Below, piece after piece: positions 22,456 to 34,506 of a DNA stretch of 64,000 bases. The notes under the pieces were generated by a model. It was given only the letters and a program-made list of their open reading frames with translations, did not search any database and was not told the DNA's origin. Where the stretch lies: NCBI RefSeq assembly GCF_907165205.1, contig NC_058196.1:20502501-20566500 (forward strand). The letters are read 5' to 3'. This stretch comes from Coccinella septempunctata. Taxonomy: Eukaryota > Arthropoda > Insecta > Coleoptera > Coccinellidae. Position 1 is the stretch's first letter, and every line of letters begins with the position of its first letter. The translations under genes and the position numbers were made by a program.

Positions 22456-22968
22456 TCTAATATATAAAATTCTCGTGTCATAGTTTTCGTTACCATACTC
22501 CTCCGAAACGGCTTGACCGATTTTGATGAAATTTTTTGTGCTTATCCGGTATCTATGAGAATCGGCCAACATCTATTTTTCATCCCCCTAAATGTTAGGG
22601 GTAGTCCACCCCTAAATTTTTTTTTGTATTTTTTAGAAAAAATTTTTAATTTCTATTTTTTTATTAAACAACATACAAAAATACATACAATCCTCAATTT
22701 TCACCCTTCTACGATCAACCCTTATTTTTTAATAGCCATTTTAGTAATTTTATCATTAGGAAATTATTTATATGGCAAAACAACGTTTGCCAGGTCAGCT
22801 ATCTATGAGAATCGGCCAACATCAATTTTTCATTCCCCTAAATGTTAGGGGTAGTCCACCCCTAAATTTTTTTTTGTATTTTTTAGACAAAATTTTTGAT
22901 TTCTATTTTTTTATGATACAACTAGGAAATTATTTATATGGCAAAACAACGTTTGCCGGGTCAGCTAG
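22456..22968 (+). mobile_element. Non-autonomous Helitron with duplicated 3' end
   Basis: Begins A|TCTAATATATAAAATTCTCG and continues with CTCCTCCGAAACGGCTTGAC, a 5' end widely seen in insect Helitrons. It ends GGCAAAACAACGTTTGCC-GGGTCAG-CTAG|T, with a 3' hairpin (GGCAAA/TTTGCC) a few bases before the CTAG terminus, inserted between A and T. The 3' region is present twice: 22549-22797 carries the same hairpin but ends GGTCAGCTAT, and 22798-22968 repeats TCTATGAGAATCGGCCAACA through to the functional-looking CTAG. Both halves include TTAGGGGTAGTCCACCCCTA, itself a hairpin. No Rep/helicase coding sequence is present. Confidence 0.8.
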
Positions 22969-22989
22969 TCTTATAATAAATAATTTTTG

Positions 22990-23280
22990 AGGATTATTTA
23001 TTGTATCTATTGAAGGTGATTTGGACCTCATCCAGATACTGCATTATACTACAAAGCATTTTCCCGTGTTTTCAGTATGTCAGAATGTCTTTGGTTAGTA
23101 TCTCAAAACATAAAGTTCCTACAAAATATTGATTTCATGACATGGATAGGTATCCTATTTTCTCTAATGTTAAAAATTGACCGTGCTCCTCAGATCTTGC
23201 TCTTGTCTAGGCTACTGACAAGCTGTCAAATTTCAAGTTTACTTGATGTTACGTTACTTGACCGACCAAATTCCCTCTCA
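22990..23280. other. No gene seen
   Basis: AT-rich spacer between the Helitron and the old duplicated segment. Confidence 0.4.
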
Positions 23281-23875
23281 AAAAGATGTCAGATCTTTCC
23301 GTTTCCGCTGAAGCGAGTATCATTCTCGTTGTTCACTTTGTTGATATAACTTCTCATTGTGTTAACCTCGATTATCATAGTACTTCCCTATCAGTTCATC
23401 TCATTTAAGTAATTCCATCCAAAGTGTCTTCGTTCAGTTCTGGTGCTAACTAGTTCTACTCTAACAGTTAATGTACTCTCGGTCTTCTCAAAGTTATCAA
23501 TTAGTCCAGTTCCATATCCCTTTCATGACTTCATTATGTATGAAATGTGTGCACGTGCGAAAATTTACAAAAAAAGTTGGTGATCCTCCTTTTTACTGTC
23601 AATTTAATATTTATCTCGAGTTACCTGAATTATGTGGGTCTTCATGAATGAATATTTTATTATATTTCACACGTCAACTAGAATTCTAGACCTCTTTCGG
23701 TTTCTACCACGGAAAAGGGTATGTTACAAGAGAATTGAACCTTCTCCTGTCTTTCTCATTGATAATGAATGCTGATTCATTGTTGGCTCATGATAATCCC
23801 ATTTATTTGAATCAGTTCATTTCATCTCCCAAGTCAACTTTGTTGTTGACCTCTCACTTATCTATAACTAATTAC

Positions 23876-24356
23876 AATTAGATTCGAGATGATTCACATA
23901 AAAAGAAATTACACCGTCAATCATAGAGAAGATGTGCAACACCTAATCACGATTTATAATAATGTACCTACTTAGAAAGTAATAAGGCTGGCCTCGTCAA
24001 TAGTGTTAAGTCCATTCGTGATCAATATTTTGTCAGCTTATGTTAATTGTTGGTGTCATTGTCATAAATGTGGGAATAATATCTGATAAGTTAGATGTTT
24101 GCATTGTGTACCTGCTCTATAAATTTTTGATTTCCTTAAGATGACTAGATGTTTTTAAGAAGCGTACAACATTGTTTAGCGTAACTAGGTAATTTATTTT
24201 TATGTTATGTCATATTGTATGTCTTATAATATATTTTTGTATTTATTTTTAGCCTTGAAAAAGAAACGAATTTGTTTCGAAACGTCGGCATTGTCACGAA
24301 ATGAACAATAGAAATCAAACAGTGTCCAATATTTCCAATAATTTCTTCTTCCTCAT
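23876..24356 (+). mobile_element. 5'-truncated Penelope-like element insertion
   Basis: Flanked by TATAACTAATTAC at 23863-23875 and 24357-24369, a 13-bp target duplication. The paralogous segment at 44860-44880 contains this sequence once with no insert, which proves the boundaries. The element keeps the end of the GIY-YIG endonuclease frame (MIHIKRNYTVNHREDVQ) and the whole 3' tail with GCCTTGAAAAAG.. GAAACGTCGGC. It is nearly identical to 34038-34506. Only about 480 bp are present. Confidence 0.8.
24252..24289 (+). ncRNA. Variant hammerhead-like fold in PLE tail
   Basis: Layout as in the 7434 ribozyme: GCC (24252-24254) pairs with GGC (24287-24289). Stem II is GAAAC (24263-24267) with GTTTC (24274-24278), then GAAA, ACGT and C17 (24286). 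The core reads TTGAAAA instead of CTGATGA: C3 is U and G8 is A, keeping the 3-8 pair as U-A. Stem I is only 3 bp. Activity is doubtful, but the same core occurs in all three copies of this family. Confidence 0.4.
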
Positions 24357-25175
24357 TATAACTAATTACTTTTTTTGAGTTTCAGATGAATGAATCCTCA
24401 TGTTCTCCAAGGTGAACCCTGGAATTACTTGTTTCCCTTCAGAACTCGATGTGAACTCCTCAAATATGGTTCAACGGTCAGAAGTAAGTCATGATACTGG
24501 TTCCACCCTGAAAGTTCTGCTCTGGTAATCGCGTACACTCTCAATTGATATGATCTCCTCATTTTGATTTGTTTTCTCATAGATAAATTCATTTATCTTG
24601 TTCGATATACAGATTAGTTTTCAGGCTTTCTGCACTTCTCGAAACCAACGATTAGTGGTTTTCTTCATTAGAACTCTCATGTTGTACCTCTCATAATTTA
24701 TCAGTTGTATCTGCTATTTTTCTTATGCACGTTCTAATCGTGCTTACTTGTGAGAAGTCCGTGTTTGTATTCAATGATGAATTTTGCACTCTTCAAGGCC
24801 AACGTTATTATATTAATTATAATATTCTTGCTATTCTCATATTTGAAAAACCTCGCAATCAACTTCCATTCATTGCTCTGTTACGTTGTGTTGACACTTT
24901 TTCAGTGTTTATGTCTGACCTCAAGTGACTTCTCATTTGAACTACTTTGAATTACCTCTGTTTTCAGTTTAATGATGTCTCTCTGAGTCTATAGATGTTG
25001 TTCATAGATTAGCTTCAAGCGGGTAACTTTATCCCTATGATTGTGAACGATATAATTACAATAAATGTTCTAACGCTACCATCTCCAAATCAATCATCTG
25101 GTAATAGTCTACTACATAAATTTTTTATAAAATCTGAACACCCCCGATTTTGAATAGGTAATTATTTCTGTATCG

Positions 25176-26191
25176 TTACAAGTCTTTGCACTGATAAAGT
25201 CCATATATCTGAGGAATATTTTATTGAATCTCTTGCTAGTATTCCATCACACTCAATTTAGGCTTCAATGTTTTGAGAATTCCCAATAGTAAACGTTCCG
25301 AATACTCAAACAAATACTACCTACAGAACCTCTGACTGTCTGAGACCCGTCTGTCTGTACACCAGAAAAGGTCACCAGCTTGCGCAATTTGTTTCCATTG
25401 CTCACAGAAATCTGGACTGAACTTTTCTGATACTTTAGCATGAATTGATATAGATATTTCGAAAATCTATATTTGACCTAAATAACTGGCCAGTTCCTTT
25501 CAAAAGATTTATTGCTTTCTGAAAACCGCTTAGTATATGAAGTCCTAGAAAAAGGTCTCTAATGGGTGTTTGGCCTCACGAAATACCAAATCTGAAACCA
25601 CCTCTTAATCCTAGAAAACGATCGTTTGGTATGATTAATCGAAAAACGTTATGTGACAGAAGCCGGCCCAAACAAGTTTTATTGCATAACTCCGTCCTCG
25701 AAGATACGCAAGGGGATAAATCACCGGAAGTTATGTTTCCACAATTCAACTTTCGTTGGTCCTTCATGCGCTCGAGATCTGACGTTTTATGTCATTCTCT
25801 CTCGACGTCGTAAAATGCGGTTACCACGTCTGATGTTCCACATTGGACTTGATGTATCGCGCACATTTTCCAGCAAAGTTTTTCCAATTGGAACAACTTC
25901 GTCCGACGAAGCGTTTTTCAATTCGTTAACGTCCACATTCTTTTTTTCTCTTTGTTGTCTGTCGAAACTTTTCTTCGTGCGATGGAGTCTTTTAAAAAGG
26001 CAATTGGAAACTCTGGTAGCTGGAAATAACGCGATATTTTGGTTTATATTTTTTTAGTGAGCAACCATGTCGAATTTTTCTTCGTATTAAAAACTTTTTC
26101 TATGTATGCCATCATCGGAATTATTGAATGGACGAGTTCGGAAAAGTTTGCCAACCACATTCGTACAATGGATACGTATTTTTTTTAATTA
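25176..26191. other. No gene recognised
   Basis: Overlapping short frames at 25560-26060 on both strands; the minus strand includes SSDEVVPIGKTLLENVRDTS, which looks protein-like, but I cannot assign it and no repeat partner is present. Confidence 0.3.
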
Positions 26192-27440
26192 CGAGGATGT
26201 ATTGATATCTAGTTAGGCTAGGCCAGCTCCATGTATAAAAATATATTGCGTTACCATAGCAACGAACAATAACTCATTAGAAATGTCAGTGTGAAGTTTG
26301 ACGTCAAAAAAGTACACCAGAGTTATGCAATAAATTGAAAGAAAGAAGATGTTCACCGAAATTGTGAAAACCGAAAAATTGGAGTATCGAGCCATCATCA
26401 AGTACCTACATGTATTTAAAAGGGTTAAGAGGTAAGGATATTAACGAAGATATGCTTAATACCCTAAGTGATCAATGTCGTTAGTATGCAACCGTGAAAA
26501 ATTGGACTGCAAGCTTCAAAAAAGGGAAATTTTCCATTGAAGATGATGACCGATCGGGAAGGCCAGTTTCTGTGTCAGTCCTCGAAAATATCGATGCAGT
26601 TCATGACATGATTTTATCAGACCGTCGAATTGGGCTAAAACGGATGTCTAAACCACTGAATATTTCATACGAACGCGTTCATCATATAGTTCACGTCAAT
26701 TTGGACATGAGAAAATTGCTGCAAAATGGATCCCCAAATGTTTGAATGTTGACCAAAAGCGTGCAAGGGTAGAAGCACCGCGTTCGATTTGTGCTCGATT
26801 TGAAAACGATGTAGACTTCTCAAACCGAATTGTTACTATGGATGAGACTTGAGTTCATTTCTACGATCCAGAAACAAAGCAACAATCGATGGAATGGCGA
26901 CACTCTGGTTTTCCGAGACCTAAGAAGTTTCGTGTCAAAAATCTGCTAGAAAAGTTCTTGCTTCAGTATTTTGGAATTGCCATGGTGTAATCATGATTGA
27001 TTTTTTTGGAAAAGGGTAGAACAATAACCGGAGATTACTATTCGACATTACTGACCACTCTAGGGGAAAAAATTAAAGAGAAAAGACGCGGAAAGCTATC
27101 CAAAGGTGTTTGTTCTTGCAGGACAACGCCCCTGAACACAAATTTCATGTTGCCATGCCATGCCCCCTTATTCACCCGATTTGGCCCCATCCGACTATCA
27201 TCTCTTTTCTCAACAGAAAAAAACGTGGTAAATTTTCTTCCAACGAGGAGGTAATAAAAGCTGTGGAGGTCTGGTTTGCATAGCAGGAAGAAACATTTTT
27301 TTGAAAGGTCTAGAGACGTTGCAGATTCGCTATAATGAATGTATCCAATTAAGACGTGAATATGTTGGGAAATAAAATATTTTGACATCGAAATTTTGTT
27401 TGGTTCTATAGTAAGCTAAGAATTTTTCAATATATCATCG
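26192..27440 (+). mobile_element. Mariner transposon, inactive, with TA target site
   Basis: 1,249 bp between TA dinucleotides (26190-26191 and 27441-27442). Imperfect terminal inverted repeats start CGAGGATGTATTGA on the left and CGATGATATATTGA on the right, with further matches inward for about 30 bp. Length, TA duplication and the encoded transposase define a mariner. Confidence 0.85.
26349..27375 (+). pseudogene. Mariner transposase (DD34D type), pseudogene
   Basis: Cut-and-paste transposase remnant of near full length (about 342 codon positions; family usually about 345). Start MFTEIVKTEKLEYRAIIKYL, then a helix-turn-helix region and ATVKNWTASFKKGKFSIEDD, DRSGRP linker, and ISYERVHHIVHVNLDMRK. 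Catalytic codons survive in separate frames: D1 in VTMDET (near 26840), D2 in FLQDNAP (near 27115) and D3 in LAPSDYHL (near 27186). Lesions include an in-frame stop replacing Trp after MDET, a stop before YATVKNW, and several frameshifts around 26400, 26725, 26950 and 27110. It cannot make protein. Stop at 27373-27375. Confidence 0.85.
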
Positions 27441-27442
27441 TA

Positions 27443-30400
27443 TAGTTGTACCTTTCGGTTATTTTAAGCATTTTAAAATCCTTGGAAAGTCACCGGCTCT
27501 CAATGTTCATTTATTAATTTGGTCTGCATGAATGGTATAGCGAGTATAATCAAAGTGAGACAAACTGGGAGGTTTCCTAAGGGACATTATTATCAAAGCA
27601 GGATGGACCGATGATTTTATTCATCGGAGGATTGAAAATTAACCTTATATCAAAATCGTTCGTCTGCAATGCATCAACAGAAAGTAAATTGAAAGATTGC
27701 CGTTTATCAAGCAGAAATTTCTGCTTCACCTCTTACAATCTACTATTTTAGTATCGACCCTACATCTTCATCTGTATTTTCAGAGATATCTGGACCATCC
27801 CTGCTTTTACCCGTTTTTATACATAACAATAGTATTCAAATGTTCAGGGCGATATGTAACATGGAGTTTCCAACACTATTTCGGTTGTTCTGTTCTATTA
27901 GATAAGAAGCGTTTCGAGTTCTAACTGAATAAACCCCAACAGAATATTGGAAACCCGAATCCAATCTTAGTCCGCATACTCCTGAAAACCTTTCTTCAAA
28001 GGTTGAACTTCTATTCATATCGGTTCGCTGAAGGTTGCGGTTTTGCCGACAAAAGCTTATAAGGAGATATGAATGGAGTAACTTGAGCGTTTGATGTATT
28101 CATGTAGTTCGGAATACACGAAGGTATTCAGTTAGACTGTTATCGCACATAATTCCTTGTGTGAGAGGAAAATATTGAATCTGCAGAGCTCCTGATTATA
28201 ATTCAACATCTACAATCTACAAGTCAAAGAACATTCTGATACAAATGCGAATGCAGAATTCTTTCTGCTCGCATTCCTAGGAATAAATCACAACAAAATT
28301 ATGTCCCTAAAAAAAACACTTTACAATTTTCGAAGCAGCGCTAAGATTTCATGGTATGTTTGTTCCATTTTAAACACTAAAAACAATGGCGAATGAGAAG
28401 AATTTTTACAGAGGGTATAACATATCTACAATGCATAAACGGTCAACATTCCTACAGTTTCTTTCTAACACCCGTCGCTTTTTACAAGCAGATTGTTTTG
28501 ACAGTCTGGCATCGACGTTTTTCTTCTGATTGCTGACGTCATTTCATACTCGGTGGATAAACAACTCATGAATTAATAAAATATGGTGGAACATCTTACC
28601 AAGGGTCTGAAAAAGGAATACTGACGGAAAATCTATTAGAGCAATACAAATTTAATGAAGAATCTCCGGAGTCGATAAGTCATCTTCTCTAATAACCTTC
28701 CGGGAAAAATTTTCAGACACGTTTTATATCTTGTCGATACAAATAAAAACGTCGTCGGTATATTGATTGTTTTATAAATAGTGAATTATACAAAATTTTT
28801 CGGATTGAATAACATCATCGAATGAAGAAACCTCAAATGAACGTATTCTGTATTAAATTATTCAAGCAAACGAATTATACGACTATGAACTAGAGTTTTT
28901 AATTATCAGCAAGGCTATTAGACAGTTAACATATAGGTTAATATATCGCTAAAAATTAAAAATTCTCGGTAACTGGTAGTTTCTGAAGACTAAATTTCAA
29001 AACAATGACTGGTTATAAATAAACTCAAAATAGTAACAGGTGGTAATAAAGTTAACAAACAAAACTTGAAAAGCATGTCATTGATTTATCAAGTATCGGC
29101 TACATAACTACACAATTAGAAATTCTCCATTATTCCCTTCTCCTTTGACAAAAAACGTTTGCTTATATTATCTGTATTTCCCTTGATCCCATTGTTACAC
29201 CGTTTGATGTCATAAGATTTCCCTCGTGCGGCAAGAAATCAAAAAAGAAATATCAAAATGGAGAGCGCACGAGCATCCGTCGGATGTAGAAGGATACATT
29301 TAAGGAGGATTACGGTCCTCAAGCTCAGTACGAAGGAGAAATATGAAATACCGGTATATACTGTGGCATTTTTCCTCATAAATCATAATATGATTTCTCG
29401 GAGAGACTTAGATTTATACCTTCAACCATCGTTATAACATGTCTTATTTTCTGCCATAAAATAACCCATGTTTTCAGAAACATTCGATACGTGTAATTTT
29501 CCGAGAGAGATTGCATTATTTCCAACAACAGGTAGGTATACAAATTCTCTTCGAAAATAGTCAAGGGAATGAAACGTTGATGAGGTACGAGATTGGTTTG
29601 AATATTCAATATAAACAATAGTATTACACTCGGTATTACACAGGACAAAGGACAACTTGACAGCCACTCTTTCCAGGTGATCTGTAATATATCTGTTACT
29701 TTGTTAGGTATGTATTATTTTTTGTAACCATTACGTGTCCGATACGATATTTGGGATGTTCGTGTGCTGTCTCCAAATTATATCCACATTTTGTAAATAT
29801 AATGTTCCTGCCTCATGATATCCACGTAACATACTTTGTTACATATTTGCCATTAGCATTTAACTACCGTCGAAGGTAAGACGTCAACAAAAATGAGAAT
29901 TGTAAGAAATGCTATTGACACCGTCGTTGTGACTAGTAGATATGTATTTATTAGCATTTAGTTTTTTCAGTTATACTTATAGACAATTTTCCAGTTGAAT
30001 AGTGGATAACAGAAAGTAAAGTGCAGATATTGGAAGTTTAATTAGTTATTTGTACGTCGCGGAGATTTTTCATTGAAATAGTGTATTATCTATTATCTGT
30101 CGAACTGTAGGTAATAAATCATTTCTAGTGTTTTCATAGCAGTTCTATGGAATGTTAGGTAGATACTAGGATTTTATTACATCCGGCATATAAATATTAT
30201 ATTCTAATATATCATGAGCTGTTTGGTTCAGACATAGGTATTTCTTTACGTCTCGCATGTGACTTATAGGAGAAAATGAAAAAATCAAATCTTTAGAATT
30301 TTCTTCAGAAAAATATGCATATAATATTTTCCTTATTCTCACAACCCATTACCTATGCCAAGAGATTAGTGAACTGTCTATTAATCTATTTATGTAATGC

Positions 30401-32560
30401 ATGAAACTGCCGAATTCTTTCAATACTTGTTTTAAACCCCTCAGTTGGCATGATGAAATACATTCTTTGTAATGTTTTTCCTTTGTGCCCTATTCATTTG
30501 ACATCACTTTTGTAACCTAAGAATATTTACTTGAGTCCATTCGCCCACATACCTCACCGAACTGAAGTGAGATGTTTTGGAATTTTCTTTTTAACAATAA
30601 TTGATAAAAACAACATTTGAAAACACAACATTCGAGTTCAATATAATAGCAATAGTTCATATTAGTTTCCATAATTTTTCATGTTTTCGTTGAAATATTC
30701 TCATGGACAATTTTTTTCATCCAACATCAATGTTTTATAATATAGATTTCATATGGAACAAAAATATGCAATATCCATATTTGAACCACTATGCGTACTC
30801 TCTTCAGAAAGGAAATTTAAGCCTTGCTTGAAGCGGACATAGCTGCTATATAACTAGTAAGTAAAGATGAACACACTGGTTTTTAATTATATATTTAATC
30901 AGCTATCGATTTCGGCAAAATATTTATACCATCTTTTCTTACAATAATCTACACGCTGATGGAGAAATACATCAATTTCTGCTATATAACTGTTTTACAT
31001 TTTTGATCTGAATACTATTTTCAGCTCACAAAACAAGGAAAACTAGATATATTTATGATATAAAGCTGCTTTATGAGTGGTCAACTGTCTGGATTTACTA
31101 TAAGTTAGATTGTCCAAATCACGTTATTCAAATTAGTTTCTGGTTGTTGACATTGTCCCAGTTGATAATTCTAGCCGTTACCAAACAGTTAGCAAATAAC
31201 ATAATTTCCACTAAAAATTAACATCAATAGATTGAAAGTTAACGCATACTTATATTTATGTAATAGCTATAAATAATACGATATTGAAAAATAGTCTACT
31301 GGAAAGTACAACGAAACAAGCTGAAGATATTGAATATACTTGATGGAAATCCATCATTGATGGATGGCAACAGATTAGACGATTTTCGCAAAATTAGTTT
31401 TTATATCACGACAAGTGTTTTGCTATCACAATACCATCCTCAGGTGGGTAGAGGTGAACTGAAGGTAAACTCGCTGAAGTCAGCCAAGAAATGAGAAGAA
31501 GAAAACAATAACTAATCGGTTATTGATAAATCTCAGACTCAATTTCATTCATAGAAATTTGAGCACTACCTATAGATTCCTACAAAATATTTGGAGGGAG
31601 GTCGTTGGATTACCAAGAGAATAAATTTGAAAGACATCGAATCAAACAATCGATTTTGCCCAAAAACATCCCGTTTCGAATAGTGATTGTTATTTTCCCG
31701 CTGATATCGCCGTAGTTGTTTACGACCGCTTTAATGGAAATGTCATACAATTTCACTCTAGCACAGTGAAAGCAGTAAGGTTCCCCGGGGACAAAAACCA
31801 CGTGATAAATTTGTTTCGGACAGGGATTGCGTTAATAGATCAAAAATAGATGACATTTTGTTATGGGATAAAATAGGATGGCGTGGCCGAAATTTGCATT
31901 CATTTCCTACTGCATATCAGAATAGTTGAAGGTACCGAACCTCATTTTGAATTCATAGGAAGCGTTTGTTGCCGAATATATTTATCGGCATCGGAAAATT
32001 CCAATTTCGAAAAGCAATTTTTTCTTCGGCGTAACGTCAGTGAATGGAATTTCTATTTCAGGACGTATTAGGTAAATTCACTGGACATTCACAATAGATC
32101 TCTATTCGATACAGACTGTCCATTTAAATATAAAGAATTTTATAGAAAACAGAACTCCCAGAAGGCAAAAATGTATTTATAACATACGAACATAAGGCAA
32201 AATATGCGGTTCATTCACCTCCAAGATGTTATAGAGGGCGATCATATCTTCCCCATACCAAGGGAGGTGTACGCAGGAGAGATCACATAGTTGGTTTCCA
32301 ACTACGACATTAATTTCTAGTCACTATTCCACGTCACCACAAAGAAATAAATAAAAGTTGTTCTACTTATAAGGTTTTGAAGTCACTCAAAGCTTCTTTA
32401 TTTTTATTATTTATTTATTATTTATTTTTAGACCTTCGTGAAATATTCTCTTCTTTCAAAAATCGTCATAAAAATCTTTTACTTCTTCTTCGGCGTTAGA
32501 AATTCAAATCTCAGCTATTGCATTGGAAAAATATACAGGGCCTCTGCGAACTACTTAGGG
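27443..32560. other. Long stretch with no gene; two PLE-tail-like motifs
   Basis: About 5 kb of AT-rich sequence without recognisable genes or repeat partners. Near 30905-30950 (minus: AAGATGGTATAAATATTTTG-CCGAAATCGATAGCTG) and 31397-31440 (minus: CCTGAGGATGGTATTGTGAT-AGCAAAACACTTGTC) there are motifs resembling decayed PLE/hammerhead tails. 29160-29350 is slightly GC-richer and could be unique host sequence. Confidence 0.4.
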
Positions 32561-33393
32561 AGATTCCTCGATGAAAATAAGCAGGGGTAGTTCCTAAAAA
32601 ATTTTTTTGAAATAGACCTTCCTCTCAAGATACAGCCGTTGGAAGCCGATGACGAGTTGACAGTTTTTAATTTTTTTAGGGGTTCTAAAAAACATTGAGT
32701 CATAAAACTATACATAATATGAAGCACTAATTATATGTTACTCACACAATTTTCTAAGATCTCATAACTTTATTATTAAGGGTTGAAAATAACAATCCTT
32801 TATGATTTTCCTTCAAAAATAGTTTTCGTGGGATAGATTTTCGAAAAATAAAATTCTCTTATGGGTTTTCTTGGGAAAAAAGTCTCTTACACAATTTCGA
32901 TGCAGTCGAAATAAATAAAAACTAACAAGCAGTTCTGATCACCGTTCATTCCATTTCATCGTATGTTACATAGAATGACTCCCGCTAAAATACATGCATG
33001 AACTCATAGATCTTCGTATACTGCTTGTGAGTTTTTATTCATTCCGAGAAAGGTATCGACTGTCCGGAAATTTTGCAAGGGACTTTTTTCTCCAGAATTG
33101 AATGGGAAACCATAAGAGAATTTTATTTTTTCGAAAATCTATTCCACGAAAACAATTTTTGAAGGAAAATCATAAGGAGTTGTTATTTTCAACCCGTAAT
33201 AATAAAGTTGTGAGATCTAAAAAAAATGTGTGACTAACATCTACTTAGTGGTTCATATTATGTATAGTTTCACGACTCAATGCATTTTAGAACCCGCAAA
33301 AAAATTAAAAAATGGTCAACTCGTCATCGCCTTCCATTTCGATTTCGAAAAAATTTATAGGAACTACCCCTACTTATTCTCATCGAGGAATCC
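32561..33393. repeat. 830-bp foldback with arms of about 375 bp
   Basis: Left arm 32561-32937 is the reverse complement of right arm 33018-33393 with moderate divergence. Outer ends are GATTCCTCGATG and CATCGAGGAATCC; inner ends are AATAAAAACTAACAAGCAGT and ACTGCTTGTGAGTTTTTATT. The loop is about 80 bases. ATATACAGGG precedes the left end. A 151-codon frame starting at 33230 lies across the right arm and the next element, and is not a gene. Probably a palindromic MITE. Confidence 0.75.
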
Positions 33394-33606
33394 TTCGCAT
33401 TTGTTTACCAACACTATGCATAAAATAATTCTATCTCTTCTTCCCTCCTACTCCCTCATGAGCAATATTTTCAAACATGATTACTCTTTCTCTTTTCTAT
33501 TCAAGAGGCTGGAAGATTCCTTAATGAAATTTCTGATCAATGAGGAAGAAGAAATTATTGGGAATATTGGACACTGTTTGATTTCTATTGTTTATTCCGT
33601 GACAAT

Positions 33607-33644
33607 GCCGACGTTTCGAAAAAAATTCGTTTCTTTTTCAAGGC
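33607..33644 (-). ncRNA. Variant hammerhead-like fold, inverted PLE arm
   Basis: Minus-strand copy of the 24252 motif: GCC, TTGAAAA core, a stem II with one arm mutated to TTTTC, GAAACGTC and GGC. Same U3/A8 core as the other two copies. Confidence 0.35.
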
Positions 33645-33826
33645 TAAAAATAAATACAAAAATTATTATAAGACATACAATATGACAAAACATGGAAATG
33701 AATTTCCCAGTTACGCTAAACAATATTGCACGCTTCTTAAAAACATCTAGACATCTTAAGGAAATCAAAAATTCATAGAGCATGTACACAATGCAAACAT
33801 CTATCTTATCAGATATTATTTCCACA

Positions 33827-34126
33827 TGTGCTAATTGTAACAAGTGTTATATTGGCCAAATAAAACAGTATTTACGCGATAGGATAAAACAACATGAATA
33901 TGACAGTTAAAATATTGCAAATTACAACAAAACGGCGTTAACTTTACATCAAATGACTATGGGCCACAAATTTGATTTTAAAAATGTACAAATACTTGAT
34001 AGAGAAGAGGTTGGTTATAGTCGTAATATAAGCGAAATGATTCACATAAAAAGAAATTACACCGTCAATCATAGAGAAGATGTGCAAAACCTAAGCACCA
34101 TTTATAATAATGTACTTAGAAAGTAA
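33827..34126 (+). pseudogene. GIY-YIG endonuclease domain of a PLE, pseudogene
   Basis: A 100-codon frame with one stop (TAA after HEYDS, near 33909). It reads CANCNKCYIGQIKQYLRDRI, then KQHEYD, TALTLHQMTMGHKFDFKNVQ, ILDREEVGYSRNISEMIHIK and REDVQNLSTIYN. CYIG-Q-x(4)-L-x-RI-x-H is the GIY-YIG signature, with the catalytic Arg in LRDRI and the conserved His after it. The trailing TVNHRED-x-Q-LSTIYN is usual for Penelope C-termini. This domain nicks target DNA for retrotransposition. The N-terminal zinc motif appears as C-x2-C-x2-C. The upstream reverse transcriptase is replaced by the inverted terminal copy. Confidence 0.8.
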
Positions 34127-34400
34127 TAAGTAATGGCTGGCCTCGTCAATAGTGTTGAGTCCATTCGTGATGAATATTTTGTCAACTTATGTTAATTGTT
34201 AGTGTCATTGTCATCAATGTGGAAATAATATCTGATAAGATAGATGTTTGCATTGTGTACCTGCTCTATAAATTTTCGATTTCCTTAAGATGTCTAGATG
34301 TTTTTAAGTAGCGTACAATATTGTTTAGCGTAACTAGGTAATTTATTTTCATGTTATGTCATATTGTATGTCTTGAAATATATTTTTGTATTTATTTTTA

Positions 34401-34438
34401 GCCTTGAAAAAGAAACGAATTTGTTTCGAAACGTCGGC
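34401..34438 (+). ncRNA. Variant hammerhead-like fold in PLE tail
   Basis: Identical to 24252-24289: GCC/GGC stem I base, TTGAAAA core, GAAAC/GTTTC stem II, GAAACGTC. Confidence 0.4.
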
Positions 34439-34506
34439 ATTGTCACGAAATAAACAATAGAAATCAAACAGTGTCCAATATTCCCAATAATTTCTTCTTC
34501 CTCATT

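Larger units (their letters stand above)
23281..25175 (+). repeat. Old duplicated segment, copy 1 (partner 44331-46485)
   Basis: Diverged direct repeat of about 1.4 kb after removing the PLE insertion. Shared blocks in order include GTGTTAACCTCGAT, CTCGAAACCAACGATTAGT, GCACTCTTCAAG, AAGTGACTT-TCATTTGAA, ATGATGTCTCTCT and CAATCATCTGGTAA. No reading frame explains it. The family is not recognised; an ancient non-coding duplication or an old AT-rich element are both possible. Confidence 0.6.
33539..34506 (+). mobile_element. Penelope-like element fragment with inverted terminal copies
   Basis: The 3' tail (34218-34506) is repeated inverted at 33539-33828, so the fragment has arms of about 290 bp around a 390-bp centre holding the GIY-YIG domain and the 3' UTR. 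Inverted or partial terminal copies (pseudo-LTRs) are typical for PLEs. No reverse transcriptase remains. The tail is nearly identical to the insertion at 23876-24356, which suggests both came from a recently active family. Confidence 0.75.

Noticed and set aside
25560..26060. Overlapping frames on both strands as a gene
   Set aside because: Several frames overlap, none extends or matches a domain I recognise; left as unassigned.
33230..33685. 151-codon open frame
   Set aside because: It spans the right arm of the foldback and the inverted PLE arm, so it is a by-product of repeat sequence.
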